From: Clavelina lepadiformis
Taxonomy: Eukaryota > Chordata > Ascidiacea > Aplousobranchia > Clavelinidae
Direction of reading: 5' to 3'
DNA length: 64,000 nucleotides
Assembly (NCBI RefSeq): GCF_947623445.1
Contig: NC_135241.1
Coordinates: 1,800,501 to 1,864,500 of the forward strand
Below are positions 51,393 through 62,539 of the stretch, one piece after another. The translations under genes and the position numbers were made by a program. The stretch's first letter is position 1. Each line of letters opens with the position of its first letter. The notes beneath the pieces are model-generated. The model was not told the origin of the DNA. It saw nothing but the letters and a program-made list of their open reading frames with translations, and made no database searches.

Positions 51393-54300
51393 TTACTTAA
51401 TGAACCCAAGCAAAGTTATGGCACCCACTACAATGCCTGCCACGACACCCGCACTAATTTCTATTGGGAGCAACACAATCGCAACTCCTATGGCCAATGC
51501 GGCTATCGTTACACTAGCTAATGTCCATCCAGCCATCATCAGGACAAACCTGTGGCTCGCTTTCCTATAAAGGCCTTTCCTTCTTTCCATTTCTTCTGCC
51601 AGCCTGATGTAGGATTCTTCGAGAACCTCGATTACGTTTTCTTTTAGTTCCTCGTGCAAGGGGGTTTCCTCCCATGTTTTATGTTCTTCTGCAACTTTCT
51701 TAATGAACTTTTCATGGATTGCCCGTAAGGTTTTGGGCAGGACATATTTGTTTTCAGTCACCTGAAATGAATGATGTAAATAATAACCCAGCATCCAATA
51801 ATGAAATGCTTCACATCTAAAAGACAGACAACAGGAAAATACAATATCTGTTAAAGCTAAACATTACCAGCACGCAGGCTTGTACTAAACTTTATGAAAA
51901 CTTTTTCGGATTAAGCCATGTTATATAAACTACTGTATAAACTAAGACAACGGCGTGACAGATAGACCTACTTTTACGTCGCATTCTATGGATAGTTGTA
52001 CTGGTAGGTACGTTATTTATATTGCAATCTGTGTTTACCTTGTTCATGTAATCTAAGTGTTGCTGTTTTAACTTCTCCTTATGAATTTCAAACCCATCTT
52101 TGATTTTTTTCTACCAATAAAAATGTTAAAGTAAACTTGGCTTAAGCATTCACACTCACAATCTATTATTATGATAGAAAAATATATCGGTCAAACTAAA
52201 TCTACACTAAAAATGGAGTAACATGCTAACTGAATTGGTGAGATTAAAATCGTTAATATAGTAATAGTTGATGAACCTCAGCAATAGCTGGTTAACGTTA
52301 ATATTTTATATTTTGAATGTTTTTTTTTTCGTTCTATGTCAAATATTCCGGGCTGTGTGAGTTTAATAAAACCAAATAAAACGCTGTTAAAACTTTTAGT
52401 AAAACCCTTTCACAACTTAAAATGTTGCATTTTTAATCATATAATACTTTTAATAATTTATAATAATAATAATAATAGATTGCTGCCGAATATTTCTCTT
52501 TATTACCAGAAGTTCTTCGTTTTCCCGAAGAAGATGCGGATAAAAACTCTGCAGACGTTTGTTCAATTGGTTCTTTCTACAACCAACAATTTTTTGATCG
52601 TAACCTTTCTGGTTAGCTCTTTCTTGAAAATATTTCAGTGCTTTATTTCGGCATTGATTGTGGTTTTCAGCAAGTTGCTCGTGTGGGACATACTTTCCTT
52701 TTAGCTGAAAAAGTCGACGAATACCTTTTTAAAATATTAAAGTTTGAAATGACTCAAATAGAATTACCTTGTTTATGTCATCTTTAAAAATGGCCAATGC
52801 TTCATGACAAACTTCACTAAGTTCACCGATTTCCTTTAAAAATATATATATAAAAACAAGCAATAAGAAATGAATAGTTATGGCTTGTGATTGAGATTTC
52901 AGTATATACAGTTCAGTCATTGTTTTAACGCAATGTCTATAACGTGAACATTTGAGAGTCACCTGTTTAAGACGATCTTCCTCATCCTTAAATTTTTCGT
53001 AAGCATCAATTTTTTTCTCCAACTCTGCTTTGTAAACATCTTTGAAGTCCAAATCTTCACTTGTTTGTCGATCAAACAATGTCAGTGCATTTTGTCTTGC
53101 TGTCTCCTTGTCATGCTTATATATGTATATTTTTGTTAATCGAAAATGTGAAAACAAATTGAAAATTTAACTCTCTAACGCTATCATGAAAATTCTATAA
53201 GTACGATTCCAACCTTTCTGTTGTCTTTGTATAACTGCAACCCTTCATCCACTAGTCCGTTGCATCTGTTCCGTTCTAACAACTGAATAAATGTGAAGGA
53301 GTGAAGGTTATAAGTGGTAAAAAAATTAAATTTAAAAAGAATTACTTGTGAAAACAAGTAGTAGTCTTGTGAATTATATAAGTGTTAAAAAAAATTCAAA
53401 AAGAAGTTTTAGTGAGAACAGGGGCCATAAAACAATTGCTAAACAACTAAATTTTACTGAAACAATTTTTCCTGTATATCTATATTCTTGCATTCTTTTA
53501 TTATTAATTTTCTGTTAAGATAATGCGAAATAACCCACCTCTTGAAATGCCTATTTTGTTCTTGGTTTTTCTTTTCCTTTTCAATTTCCCGGAACAAGAC
53601 ATCTTTGTATTCACTGACAAGGTCCGTATAAGGAGAAGTGAACAAACGACGAAATTCTGAAAGAGCTTTTTCTTTTTCCTGCTCATGTTGATCATCGAGT
53701 GCAGATTTGCTTCGATAACTTTGATTCGAAGCATCCTTAATTAACAATATCAGTTTCAAACGAGAGATTAAAACTGGTGTCAGCAAAGGTCGAAGTTTTT
53801 TGTACAAACAGGCAAAGAGAAAACATAAATTGTCGTGCACTGTATAGTACAGAATATCAGCACATACTGTACCATTGCTTCGCAGTAAGTTCGTATCAGG
53901 GTTTGAGTCACGTTTTGAGCACTCGCTTTAGCCTGAGCCTGTGCATAGCAAGAGCATTAAATGAGATAAAGGTAGAAAACCAAAATTGAAATTGTCTCTT
54001 TTTACCTTCATTGTGGTTGTTGGTTCGGAGAACTGATTGCTTTGAAGTAAATCGTAGTACATGTACACATAGTTTAAAAGATTTTCACCAGTAATTTCTA
54101 CTCCTTCAATAGACTTGGGCGAAAGATTTTCAGGCTTTAGCAGGTTAAAAAAAAATTTAAACACTTGAGATCGAAAGTCTTTATCGATATCTGAAATCGA
54201 AACGTGTTTTTATTTGCGCTAAACAGTTCATAACAAAATTGTAATCAAATATTTGTAAACAACTTCATGAAATTCTGTCACCTCCAAAAGTTACGTTTCT

Positions 54301-56582
54301 CCCGATTCTCTTGTGACCAGCAATGATTACACCAGGATATGGCAACAAACAGCAATTCAAAGAATTAAATGTTTTGCTTATGTTTGCTCTCACTACTTGT
54401 ACATCTGGGTCGTTAGACTCAGAGGTGCTTAGTTGCTTGTTCAAATAAAGCTTGCCACCTTTCGTACCAAAACTGTACTTTTCATCATCTTGGAAATCTC
54501 GAATCAAAAAGGTCAAGTTCTAAAAAAAGTTACATGGTAAATGTAAGCTGGATGCAGGAAAACAAACACAAAATGGAAATTTATTGTAATTTAACCTAAG
54601 TACTCCGAAAGTTCATGATAACAAACATTATTCTTTATCAATAATAGGACTTACTTGCAAAACTTTGGCATTTTGATCTAAATGTTCATTTTGGCTAAGG
54701 CGAAAAACCTCCAATGCATAGTTACAAAGATCCTAAAAACATAATCAACATATACTTTATTAAAAAGGAAATGATTAAAATGTATTAAAATCAATGTCTA
54801 GAAGCAGTATTACCGACAGGAAATTTAGCGTTGAGACGATAGTTTGAGTTCATAATATTATACAACTATAAATACAGTATCAAAGAAATATTTATTGCAT
54901 CGCGCACTAAGTATTTACTGTTGTCACATACGCAACTACTTTTAAAACGTTTTATCGAGTGCTTAAGTCTGTTTATACAAGAACTCAAGCCAGCTGGTGA
55001 AGTTTGGTGGAGGGAAGCCCGGACGAGTGAATTCAATCATCATGCACAGCATCTTCAGGCATAGGCGACTATTAGTGTTCAACCTGTACTATAAGTGTAT
55101 AGCGGCCGGCTGACGTCTCAGATGAGGTTGTCGGTTCAAGTACACGGCTATGTCTTGATAATGCACTTAAGGATAGGCCTATGCCTGAACGTGCTGGACA
55201 TGAGGATTGAATTATCTGAATACTCAGATTGAATACTAGGGTTAAATACAGGTTGAACATTAATAGTCGCTTAAGATTACAGTCAAGTATGCTTACGCTC
55301 AAGGGTCGAAGAACGTTCTCGTCTATGTTATCCTTTACATTGTAAATTTGAACTGTGCTGAGCAAACTGCTGAGTGTGAAGATATCAGTTTCAGTTTTAT
55401 TTTTGCTGTCCTTGTCAAATGCACCTTGCGTGTCCATTAAGAGCACTGCAACCTGCAAAGAATTTGTATTGATGAGCGTTGGAGCATATTTTTGTGACTA
55501 TACGTATATTTAATTCGATCAAAGATATACATATTAAATTTTTGCTTCATGCTATATTGTCTGCAGCTTTTGCAAGCATCGACTTTTGCACCTTTTTGTC
55601 GTCTTGTCCAGTTATCATATATGGCTTACTCCAGATCCATATACCAGATGTAACTCGGTCTTGCCCTTTTTTCCATGGAAATATTTGAGGAATCTCTTTC
55701 GTGTCGTCAGAAAAACATCTGTTATCCTGTTTACAGTAAAGTATAATAATTATAATAGATGACTTAGATCCACTTTCTCTTATAAGTAAAATCTAAACCG
55801 TAATGAATGTGTGGACACAGTATCTAATCTAATATTACGTATCTAATCTAATCCGTAAAATGATTTAAATGAACTTTATTAAGTACCTTTATTTAGCTGG
55901 TAAACTTGAAAACGATCTCAGTATTTTTTGTTAAGTTAAATATGAATCTATTATTATCTATGGTAGGATAAGTTAATCTATCAATATCAATCTAGCAATT
56001 AAGCTTGCCCTAAATCGGATCCTTTCAAGCTTATTACCATTTCAGATTCCAAAAATATAATAAGCAAATTGAGCAAAAAAGATTTTCCTTTTCTCATGGC
56101 TCCTGTAATCGAAATAATTAAAACTGGATTATTTTTGACATCTTCGTGGTTAAATATCTTCCAGGCTGCCAATTCATCAAACTCGTAACTTCCGTCTTTG
56201 TTTTGGATCAAAATTGGCACACGTAATGTTTTTTCCAAAACTACAAAACAAAATAAACATTATCAGCACCAAAGACAAAAATTATTGACGCATGAATAGT
56301 TTAAAGTTTATAAGTTATAAGTTTAAAACTGTTATGAGTTCTAAAGTTTATAAGTTTAAAATTAGACTTTCAGGACATCTTTCATATTATCTGATTCTAC
56401 ATCTTACAATGCACATAAAACAGTAAGAGATTCATAAAAAGCATAGGTTCTGTATTTCGTTTTAGTGGCTTACATTTTGCAATCTTTTTTGGAATTTTTT
56501 CTGAATACTTCTCCAAAAGTTCTTCACGCTTAAAATCAACAAATTGAAGAAATTCTTTCTTAAATTCCTTCCATGGTTCCAT
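51393..56582 (-). CDS. Atlastin-like dynamin-family GTPase with an expanded modular stalk
   Basis: Fifteen exons: 56582-56474, 56240-56038, 55726-55592, 55452-55297, 54732-54655, 54519-54282, 54190-54006, 53938-53873, 53735-53535, 53282-53214, 53115-52963, 52833-52768, 52704-52507, 52110-52039, 51761-51393 (765 aa; human atlastin-1 is 558). GB1/RHD3-type G domain: P-loop GAMRKGKS (83-90), switch region TSGIWIWS, DTQG (156-159), RD (234-235). Atlastins tether and fuse ER membranes. Exon 8 (AQAKASAQNVTQTL) aligns with the start of the atlastin middle domain. The stalk (369 to about 710) then repeats a two-exon unit four times. C-terminal hydrophobic segments (FVLMMAGWTLASVTIAALAI, VLLPIEISAGVVAGIVVGAI) form a likely membrane hairpin, ending two residues after LLGFI with no long cytosolic tail. 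The donor of exon 9 is uncertain (GTTATT at 53534, or GTGGGT nearby with a missed exon). GBP and atlastin share this G domain; the anchor and RKGKS favour atlastin. Confidence 0.85.
51762..53938 (-). repeat. Fourfold tandem exon-module duplication coding the stalk
   Basis: Within the atlastin-like gene short and long exons alternate, all in phase 0: 53938-53873 (22 codons) with 53735-53535; 53282-53214 (23) with 53115-52963; 52833-52768 (22) with 52704-52507; 52110-52039 (24) with the first part of 51761-51393. Short exons share a spaced pattern ending in an aromatic and a Lys or Met (LIRTYCEAM, LQLYKDNRK, LAIFKDDINK, LDYMNK). Three of the four long exons share a His, then an Ala-Leu-x-x-Phe block (KALSEFRRLF, NALTLFDRQ, KALKYFQER). 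The units are strongly diverged, so the duplication is old. Confidence 0.7.
55065..55270. mobile_element. Short terminal-inverted-repeat element in atlastin-like intron 4
   Basis: The left end GCGACTATTAGTGTTCAACC and the inverted right end GCGACTATTAATGTTCAACC match at 19 of 20 bases, and the match runs on for about four more. The length is 206 bp, with no ORF. No clear target duplication was seen. The middle contains CTCAGATGAGG, GTCGGTTCAAGTAC and flanking ATAGC/GCTAT that look tRNA-like. The left flank CAGGCATAGG is also repeated inverted inside the element (CCTATGCCTG). Confidence 0.6.
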
Positions 56583-57459
56583 AATGCTTTCAACGTAGAC
56601 TACTCTTCAGTTTAAACTTTTCAGTTTTCTGACACCTTACTTATTAAGGTTTCCCTTTTCCCCAAAACACAAAATTGAATTTTGTTTTGGTGTAATTTGA
56701 GTAGAAATTAAAAGAGTGTAATGGAAATATTTTCTTTTAAAACATTGCTAAATGCAGAATTTCTCATTTAAAAGTCCATGCAACGCAATGTTGTTGCTTT
56801 ATTCTGATCATTTAGAAAATGTAGATGCCGCAAAGTTTATGGTGTGTAATATTGGCAGCGTTCTGAGCAGGCATATCCGCAACCTTACACTTCGTTGATA
56901 CTTTAGATTAGAACGACGACCAGCACATAACACGCTGCTACACTCTTGAGGGTAGAAGGTTTTAGACTTTAGAGTGTTGAACTAGCTTGGTCTTGACGTG
57001 ATGTTAATCCACAGTTTTGCATCGCTTCACCTTGCTATTGCTTCCATTATATAAGTCAGAACTAGAACGATTCGAGTTTGAATCAAGTTACGTTTTCTTT
57101 TAAAAAGTCTTGACTATTGTTTAAAAGACTTAACGTTGCTTGTCTCAACGTGGAAATTTTGATTGATATAACTCGAGTCACAATTCAAAGTTTAGTTCAA
57201 TGAACCGTATAGGATCGTTTTATTATTTGTTAGCTGCTGTACTTTCTTCAAAGATTACCACGCAACAAATTTTACTGAATCGGCAAAACGTTACAAATGG
57301 GTAAAATGACATGTCATGAGAATTAAGATTATCGTTTGGTGCTACCGTATAACAAGAGGTAGGTTATATGGTTCACAGTGACTTTGTTTTGACTTGATAA
57401 CTTCCAATAAACGAACTAGATTTCATAAAGTTAACTGAACCGAATTGATTTGACTTCAG
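56583..57459. promoter_or_regulatory. Immediate upstream flank of the atlastin-like gene
   Basis: AT-rich, with no clear core promoter motif. It is assigned by position upstream of the ATG at 56582. Confidence 0.25.
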
Positions 57460-57870
57460 AATGCAACTAAAATGACTCGAATCGACTTGGACTTGCGCTG
57501 TTAATGACTTAACGTGCGTCCTAACCATTAACACTTGTTTCCATCCATGTAATGTTGAACAAAGTAAAGTTACAAGTTGGTTGCAATTGCTACTTATCTT
57601 GTGAACTCAGCATTTCAATTGCCACCGAACTTCGTATTCACTTCAAATGCATCTTTCTTATACTCAACCTTACTAGAATGTCTTCAAATACAGCCGCCAA
57701 TGCGAGACAAAGTTGTAAGGAACGCAAACATATTTTTTCGCTACTCATTTATTACGCTTTCCTTTGCCAAGTGAGCAAGTTTGCGTCATTCTTTCCATGT
57801 CACGTGACAAATCGAAAGAGGAACTTAACAGAAAGGCTGGAGACGCGGTTTTGGAAAGTTTTTTGTTCTG
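57460..57870 (+). repeat. Segmental duplication, copy 1
   Basis: Aligns along its length with 59400-59850: CGACTTGGACTTG, CGTCCTAA-CATTAA, TTTCCATC, then CCGCCAATGC, TTTGCGTCATTCTTT and a conserved GTCACGTGACAAATCGAAAG. It contains a plus-strand ORF of 121 codons (57552-57917), but the second copy keeps only part of the frame, so coding is doubtful. Confidence 0.6.
57799..57830. promoter_or_regulatory. Composite E-box plus ISRE-like site, copy 1
   Basis: GTCACGTGACAAATCGAAAG followed by AGGAACTTAACA. The palindrome GTCACGTGAC is the type bound by bHLH-zip factors (USF, MITF/TFEB). On the minus strand GTTCCTCTTTCG is one base from the GTTTCNNTTTC interferon-response core. Function is inferred. 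Confidence 0.4.
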
Positions 57871-58594
57871 CAAAAAACGGTTTAGAAAAGAACTCTTCTT
57901 TTGAAAGAGACGTTTAGGTTGGGTGTTTTAAAACATGTCGTTGTCCCTTTAGGTTTACTGATTGCGGTGAAACATTTCTAACCATATTGACTTAACCGTT
58001 TAAGTTTACCGGTTTCCCAAAACATTCACAAACTTTGAAAGAACAAATGAATGTTTGCAATCTTTGCCTTGAATAAGAAAATGCGAAACGACCTTCGACA
58101 AAAATCGACGCTGTGATTTAAGCTTTGACCTTTATTACTCACTTGCACGTGAAGCATTTTTAATGCCGAGGTAAAAGTTTGATTATTACATAACCTTTGT
58201 TTTTGGGAAATTTTTGGTTTTGGACAAACTGATGCAAACAAATTTAAATTCTAACGCTAAGCATATCGTTCACAACATCAATACTGCAAAGTGTGTTGAC
58301 AATTAACACAGTTCCTATTGGAAAGCATATGCAAGTGTCTGATAAAGCGATGTTGCACGGCTGCTTTTAAGAATAGAAAACTTTCAATACGTGACCACTT
58401 ACAAGTTTGTTGATTCGCGCAAAGTGTTTATTTTAATTAATTCAATATGATCTAAAATAACGTTTGTGCATCCATATTAAAATCAAATTGAATGCTTAAA
58501 TGATCCGGTTATAACAAATCTAACGAAGTTTTTAGAAGCTGCTTTGCATTCAACTACGCCCTATTTTGTTGTTTGCAGTTTAGTCGTTGTCTTT

Positions 58595-58625
58595 ATCACG
58601 TGATCAAACGAAAGCGGAACACTGC
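58595..58625. promoter_or_regulatory. Composite E-box plus ISRE-like site, diverged copy
   Basis: ATCACGTGATCAAACGAAAG followed by CGGAACACTGCG. Same order and spacing as the sites at 57799 and 59788, although the surrounding sequence is much less similar. Confidence 0.35.
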
Positions 58626-59399
58626 GTTTGGAAAATTGCTTTCTTAGTTCATCTACAGTCGAAAACCACGACACAAGAATCGTATCTACGCAAATCAAAC
58701 ATTTCGATCACTTTTTTATACCATATAACTTTAAGAATAAATGTAAGTTCATGCACTAGCATTATCTAAAACTAAGTCTTTCTATCGAATTTTTGTGATG
58801 TCCAGTTGTCCACCTTCTTAAACTGTATTGAAATTATGCCGGTGTCAGCAGCAAGTACGCTTGCCACAGCGTAATAACAGAAGTTTTGTACTGTACAGCA
58901 AATATAGAAGATACTGGTTAGTATTGCCAGCATAGGTGCCGAACTTTGATAATTCCAGACTGTACAACCAGACCTATAGGCACAGGTGACCGCGTTTCAT
59001 TGGCGTACTTTTGTGAGCGGGCTCTTGGAAATACTGTACGAGTGTACGGTATTCTGATCCATAAAATGTAAACTTTCATAAGTTTAAAATGCTCAAAATT
59101 TAATAGTTATAAAATCCATTTGCCCGACTGGTAAACAATAGACTGTATTTTGCCGTGACATCTCGTATACAGGTGATATAGGTCGCACCTATGCATTAGT
59201 TTCTTTCTTTTTATTGTGCATAAAACTTTGAAACAAAATTATTTCTACCAAATTCGAATATGACCAGTAAAGCAAATGCATTTAAGCGTTAACGATTATG
59301 AACAAGTTTATCGTTAGCGACGTTTAACTGCTTCAGATAATTAAAGCATTTCCAAACCGACCCTGTGTATAGCAACTTGTTCTGCTTTCCCCAAAATAA

Positions 59400-59850
59400 A
59401 ATGACATGAAACGACTTGGACTTGTTTTTTAACTTAACGCAACACTGTTACTGCGTGCGTCAACTTGCGTCCTAATCATTAAGACTTCTTTCCATCACTG
59501 TTATATCAGACAAAGTGAAGTTATGAGTCTGTTGCAAATACAACTCTCTTGTAACATCAATATTTTCCATTGCGCTCTTTCTGCCGCCTAACTTAACACT
59601 GTAACAACATTAATTTCTAAATTCAAATGCATTAGGCCTACTTTAACTCAACTTCACTGCACTTCTGTTATGTTTTCAATTACATCCGCCAATGCAAAGA
59701 CAAGGCACAAACGCAAAGCTTTTTCTTTCGCTCGTCGTTTGTTGCGTTTTCGTTTGCCGAGTGAGCAATTTGCGTCATTCTTTTTATGTCACGTGACAAA
59801 TCGAAAGAGGAACTTAACAGCAGGTTAAACGTGCGGTTTTTCACAAAGTT
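59400..59850 (+). repeat. Segmental duplication, copy 2
   Basis: Second copy of 57460-57870, in direct orientation about 1.9 kb away, with small indels. It carries the same GTCACGTGACAAATCGAAAG block at 59788-59807. Confidence 0.6.
59788..59819. promoter_or_regulatory. Composite E-box plus ISRE-like site, copy 2
   Basis: Identical to copy 1 over GTCACGTGACAAATCGAAAG and the following AGGAACTTAACAG, while the surrounding duplicated DNA is more diverged. Confidence 0.4.
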
Positions 59851-61439
59851 GTTTGTCTCGCTCAGGTCTTTTCCTTCGTTTTGAACAGATACCTTTTCAC
59901 TAAAAAACCACGAAACGAAACGCATTTCAAAGCGCTGCTTTATTGATTCTATGCCTTGTCTCCTTTATAGAATGTCTGCACATCTTTGCAACGGGGGATG
60001 AGTTATAGAATGCACGACAAAAACAACAATGACATTGCGCTATACACATGTTGTTGTTGAGCTGTTCCTGGTACACGACTGCGGAAACTTGGTATTATTT
60101 TATTGATAAATGTAATATGTGGTGAAGCACAGACATAACTTGACGCGGATAGACGTCTCAAAGGAGCATCTGTATGCGTCCTTGTCTAAAAGACGTCTGA
60201 ATCGAAATGCGAACAAGGAATAAAACAAAACAACGCAATAATTTTTTGGGCAAATAAAACGCGGTGTCCTGCCGTTATCCAGTGGTCAGGGTGGTGAACG
60301 CTACAGCAGCACGTGTCTGAATGTTGGTTTTGGGCAATAGTTTAGCTACAAGGTCGCGAATACTTTTCACATCCACAAAGTCAAATTGTTCATGCTGCTT
60401 GGAGCCTACTGTCTGATCACCTCCGTTTCTGCCTGTAGCATCCACCGCAGCTTATATTGTCCACATATTTAACTGCTTGTGTAAACACAATCGCTCTGGC
60501 TAATACAAGGTTATTATGAAGTTGAACTTTGTCTGACTGTCACTGACTGCTGGGACTAGTTGTTTTGCCATCAATAAGTACAAATCTTCAATATTGACGT
60601 AATAACTGATCTATAGCCCTACATTAATTCCCCATCAGTTAAACAAGTTGACAAACGTTATCGAGTTGACGCAAGATAAATGGAACAAGTGAAATAAACC
60701 AGGCTCGGTCGAGACAAGAGAAGATTTACGTTCGAAATTTCCATTCATATGAAACTTGCAGCATAATTCTCCTCGTAGTTTTTACAACATAACTTAATTA
60801 TAAATATGGTATTATTATATATTTATTATAACTTAGTTATGTTACTCTTTGCCGCGATTATTCTGCTTAAACTGGTCCAACATTTCTGAAGCCACAAAAT
60901 GATTTTCACAAGCTAAAACGACGAAGGCAGTTTTGTATTGTAGTGTTTATTTTTTGCCATTAACTGTGCGGAGCGAAAGTTACGATTGTTGGAAGATGTA
61001 GAGGACATGTTCCCTAACTTTCAAAACAAGGATGCTGTTAATAACCGAAATAAATATATATAGTGACATGGTTAGATTAAAATGACAATGAATATGTTAA
61101 GTATCTGAGCTATCTAAGTAACTAAGCTCGCCTTTTGAATGACATGTACAAAATTAGAAACCTAGCCTTTTGGTAACCTTTTAGTTGCAAAATAACCATA
61201 GCTATGTATGTATAACAATCTACTTCAATTTAGTTGTGCGAGCTCTCTTTTTTCTTGATTCTTACCTGAAAGATACATCTTGTAAAGTAAGAATTTGTTG
61301 CAGTGGTGTCTTCATCTTTCAATCTTGTAGAAAAGATCTTCTGAAACAAACGTTGTTTTAGGTACAGCAGCTGTTTTGCTCGTGTTTTTGCAAATTTAAA
61401 GCATAGGAAGATAGAAGTGAAGCCTATTTCTCGTCATAA
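59851..61439. other. Intergenic DNA
   Basis: No gene was recognised. A weak tRNA A-box-like string (CCAGTGGTCAGGGTGGTGAA, near 60280) has no matching B-box. Confidence 0.4.
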
Positions 61440-61720
61440 AAGCCTAAAATAAGAACGTCAAAGACCATGTGAGTTAAACGAACGACGGAGGAAACATTTC
61501 CTATTGTTAGGTGATGTTGTTCATATTTTATCAATGTTCTTCTACGTGGGCCATGGATTAACTTACGGAATAGGTTTATGCTAGCTTGCCTATTGCACGT
61601 AAAGTATATGAACTCCGACAACTATTCTTTGTATGAAGACATTTTCTTTATCTTTTGTGACATTATTCAACAATGCGTCTTTGGCCTCATGGTAAAACTT
61701 GTGATGATAAAGTGGTATTC
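61440..61720 (-). pseudogene. Relic fragment of a FUT8-like gene
   Basis: It matches the FUT8-like gene region around 63080-63310 in the same orientation. Shared strings include TATATGAACTCCGACAA, CTCATG(G/A)TAAAACTTGT and TGTTGTTCATAT. The minus-strand reading gives ITSFTMRPK against ITSFIMRPQ in the gene, then is broken by stops and frame changes. About 280 bp of one coding region remain, 0.8 kb downstream of the intact copy. It derives from a host gene duplication. Confidence 0.65.
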
Positions 61721-61889
61721 TAGCTCCGGCCCAAGTATCTTTCTCTGCCGAGTAGAAGGATCTCCGTCACTGTCTATACACCCACAAAATTGACACTGTC
61801 ATAAACTGCGTCATTGTGAGAATAAGAAGTCCGTTATTTCAACTGCTAGAAATATGGTAAGTCTACAGACAACCACTCTTTCAGACTCT

Positions 61890-62325
61890 CTGTTCAGTGA
61901 TTCTGGTGATTTGTTCTAAATTTGGGCAATACGATAAAACAAATATTACGTGTGACAGTCGGAACTTGCACGAAGGCTAGCTTCAGTGTCAGCTTTGGTA
62001 AGCGCGGGGCCATTTGCCACTTTTGAATATAATTTAATGCCATAACAAGAACGTTAGCCAAATATCAACTTTTTGCAAAACAGCTCCCACCAAAACCTTG
62101 CTTGGTGATTTATTTACACGAGAACAAATTGAGAGAAGAAACAATGCAATTTGCGCAAAATAAAAGTTTAATCGTTAATTTTCTTTTGGTGCTAAGCAGC
62201 GCGGGGCCCAAAGCAGTCGCACCCCTCGCATTGGCATAAGGTCTGCAAAAAGGGCTCGAGCGGTGAGGGATCTAAGCCAGGCTTCAGTCGTGCATAGACT
62301 TAGAATCATAAAGACTGACTCATCG
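61890..62325 (+). mobile_element. SINE family S1, copy 4, split by an insertion
   Basis: The left part TGTTCAGTGATTCTGG, CTAAATTTGGGCAATA and GACAGTCGGAACTTGCACGA is followed at about 62000-62245 by unrelated DNA, then the S1 3' half resumes (GGGCTCGAGCGGTGAGG, CTTCAGTCGTG). The inserted block has the string GCGCGGGGCC at 62002-62011 and again at 62198-62207. Confidence 0.5.
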
Positions 62326-62539
62326 AAATTAGTTTAAAAACCAAGGTTCCAGGTAGTTTATTTTGAAAGTGCATAATGACTCCATCGTATCGACCAACTA
62401 TTAGTGATATTTACATGGAAAGGAAACAAACATACACCGGAAAATGAAATATACAGAAATCTTTACGTCATCGATATTTATTTCGTAATCCAACATCGTT
62501 CAAGATACGATCAGACATTAACTTGATATTGTCACGTTT

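Noticed and set aside
52336-52704. 122-codon plus-strand ORF with hydrophobic runs
   Set aside because: It is antisense to exon 13 of the atlastin-like gene and its intron, and the hydrophobic look comes from AT-rich antisense sequence.
57552-57917. 121-codon plus-strand ORF
   Set aside because: It lies in a duplicated non-coding block. The second copy keeps only part of the frame, and no domain or splice support exists.
60275-60330. tRNA-like A-box string
   Set aside because: No B-box at the right spacing and no cloverleaf can be drawn.
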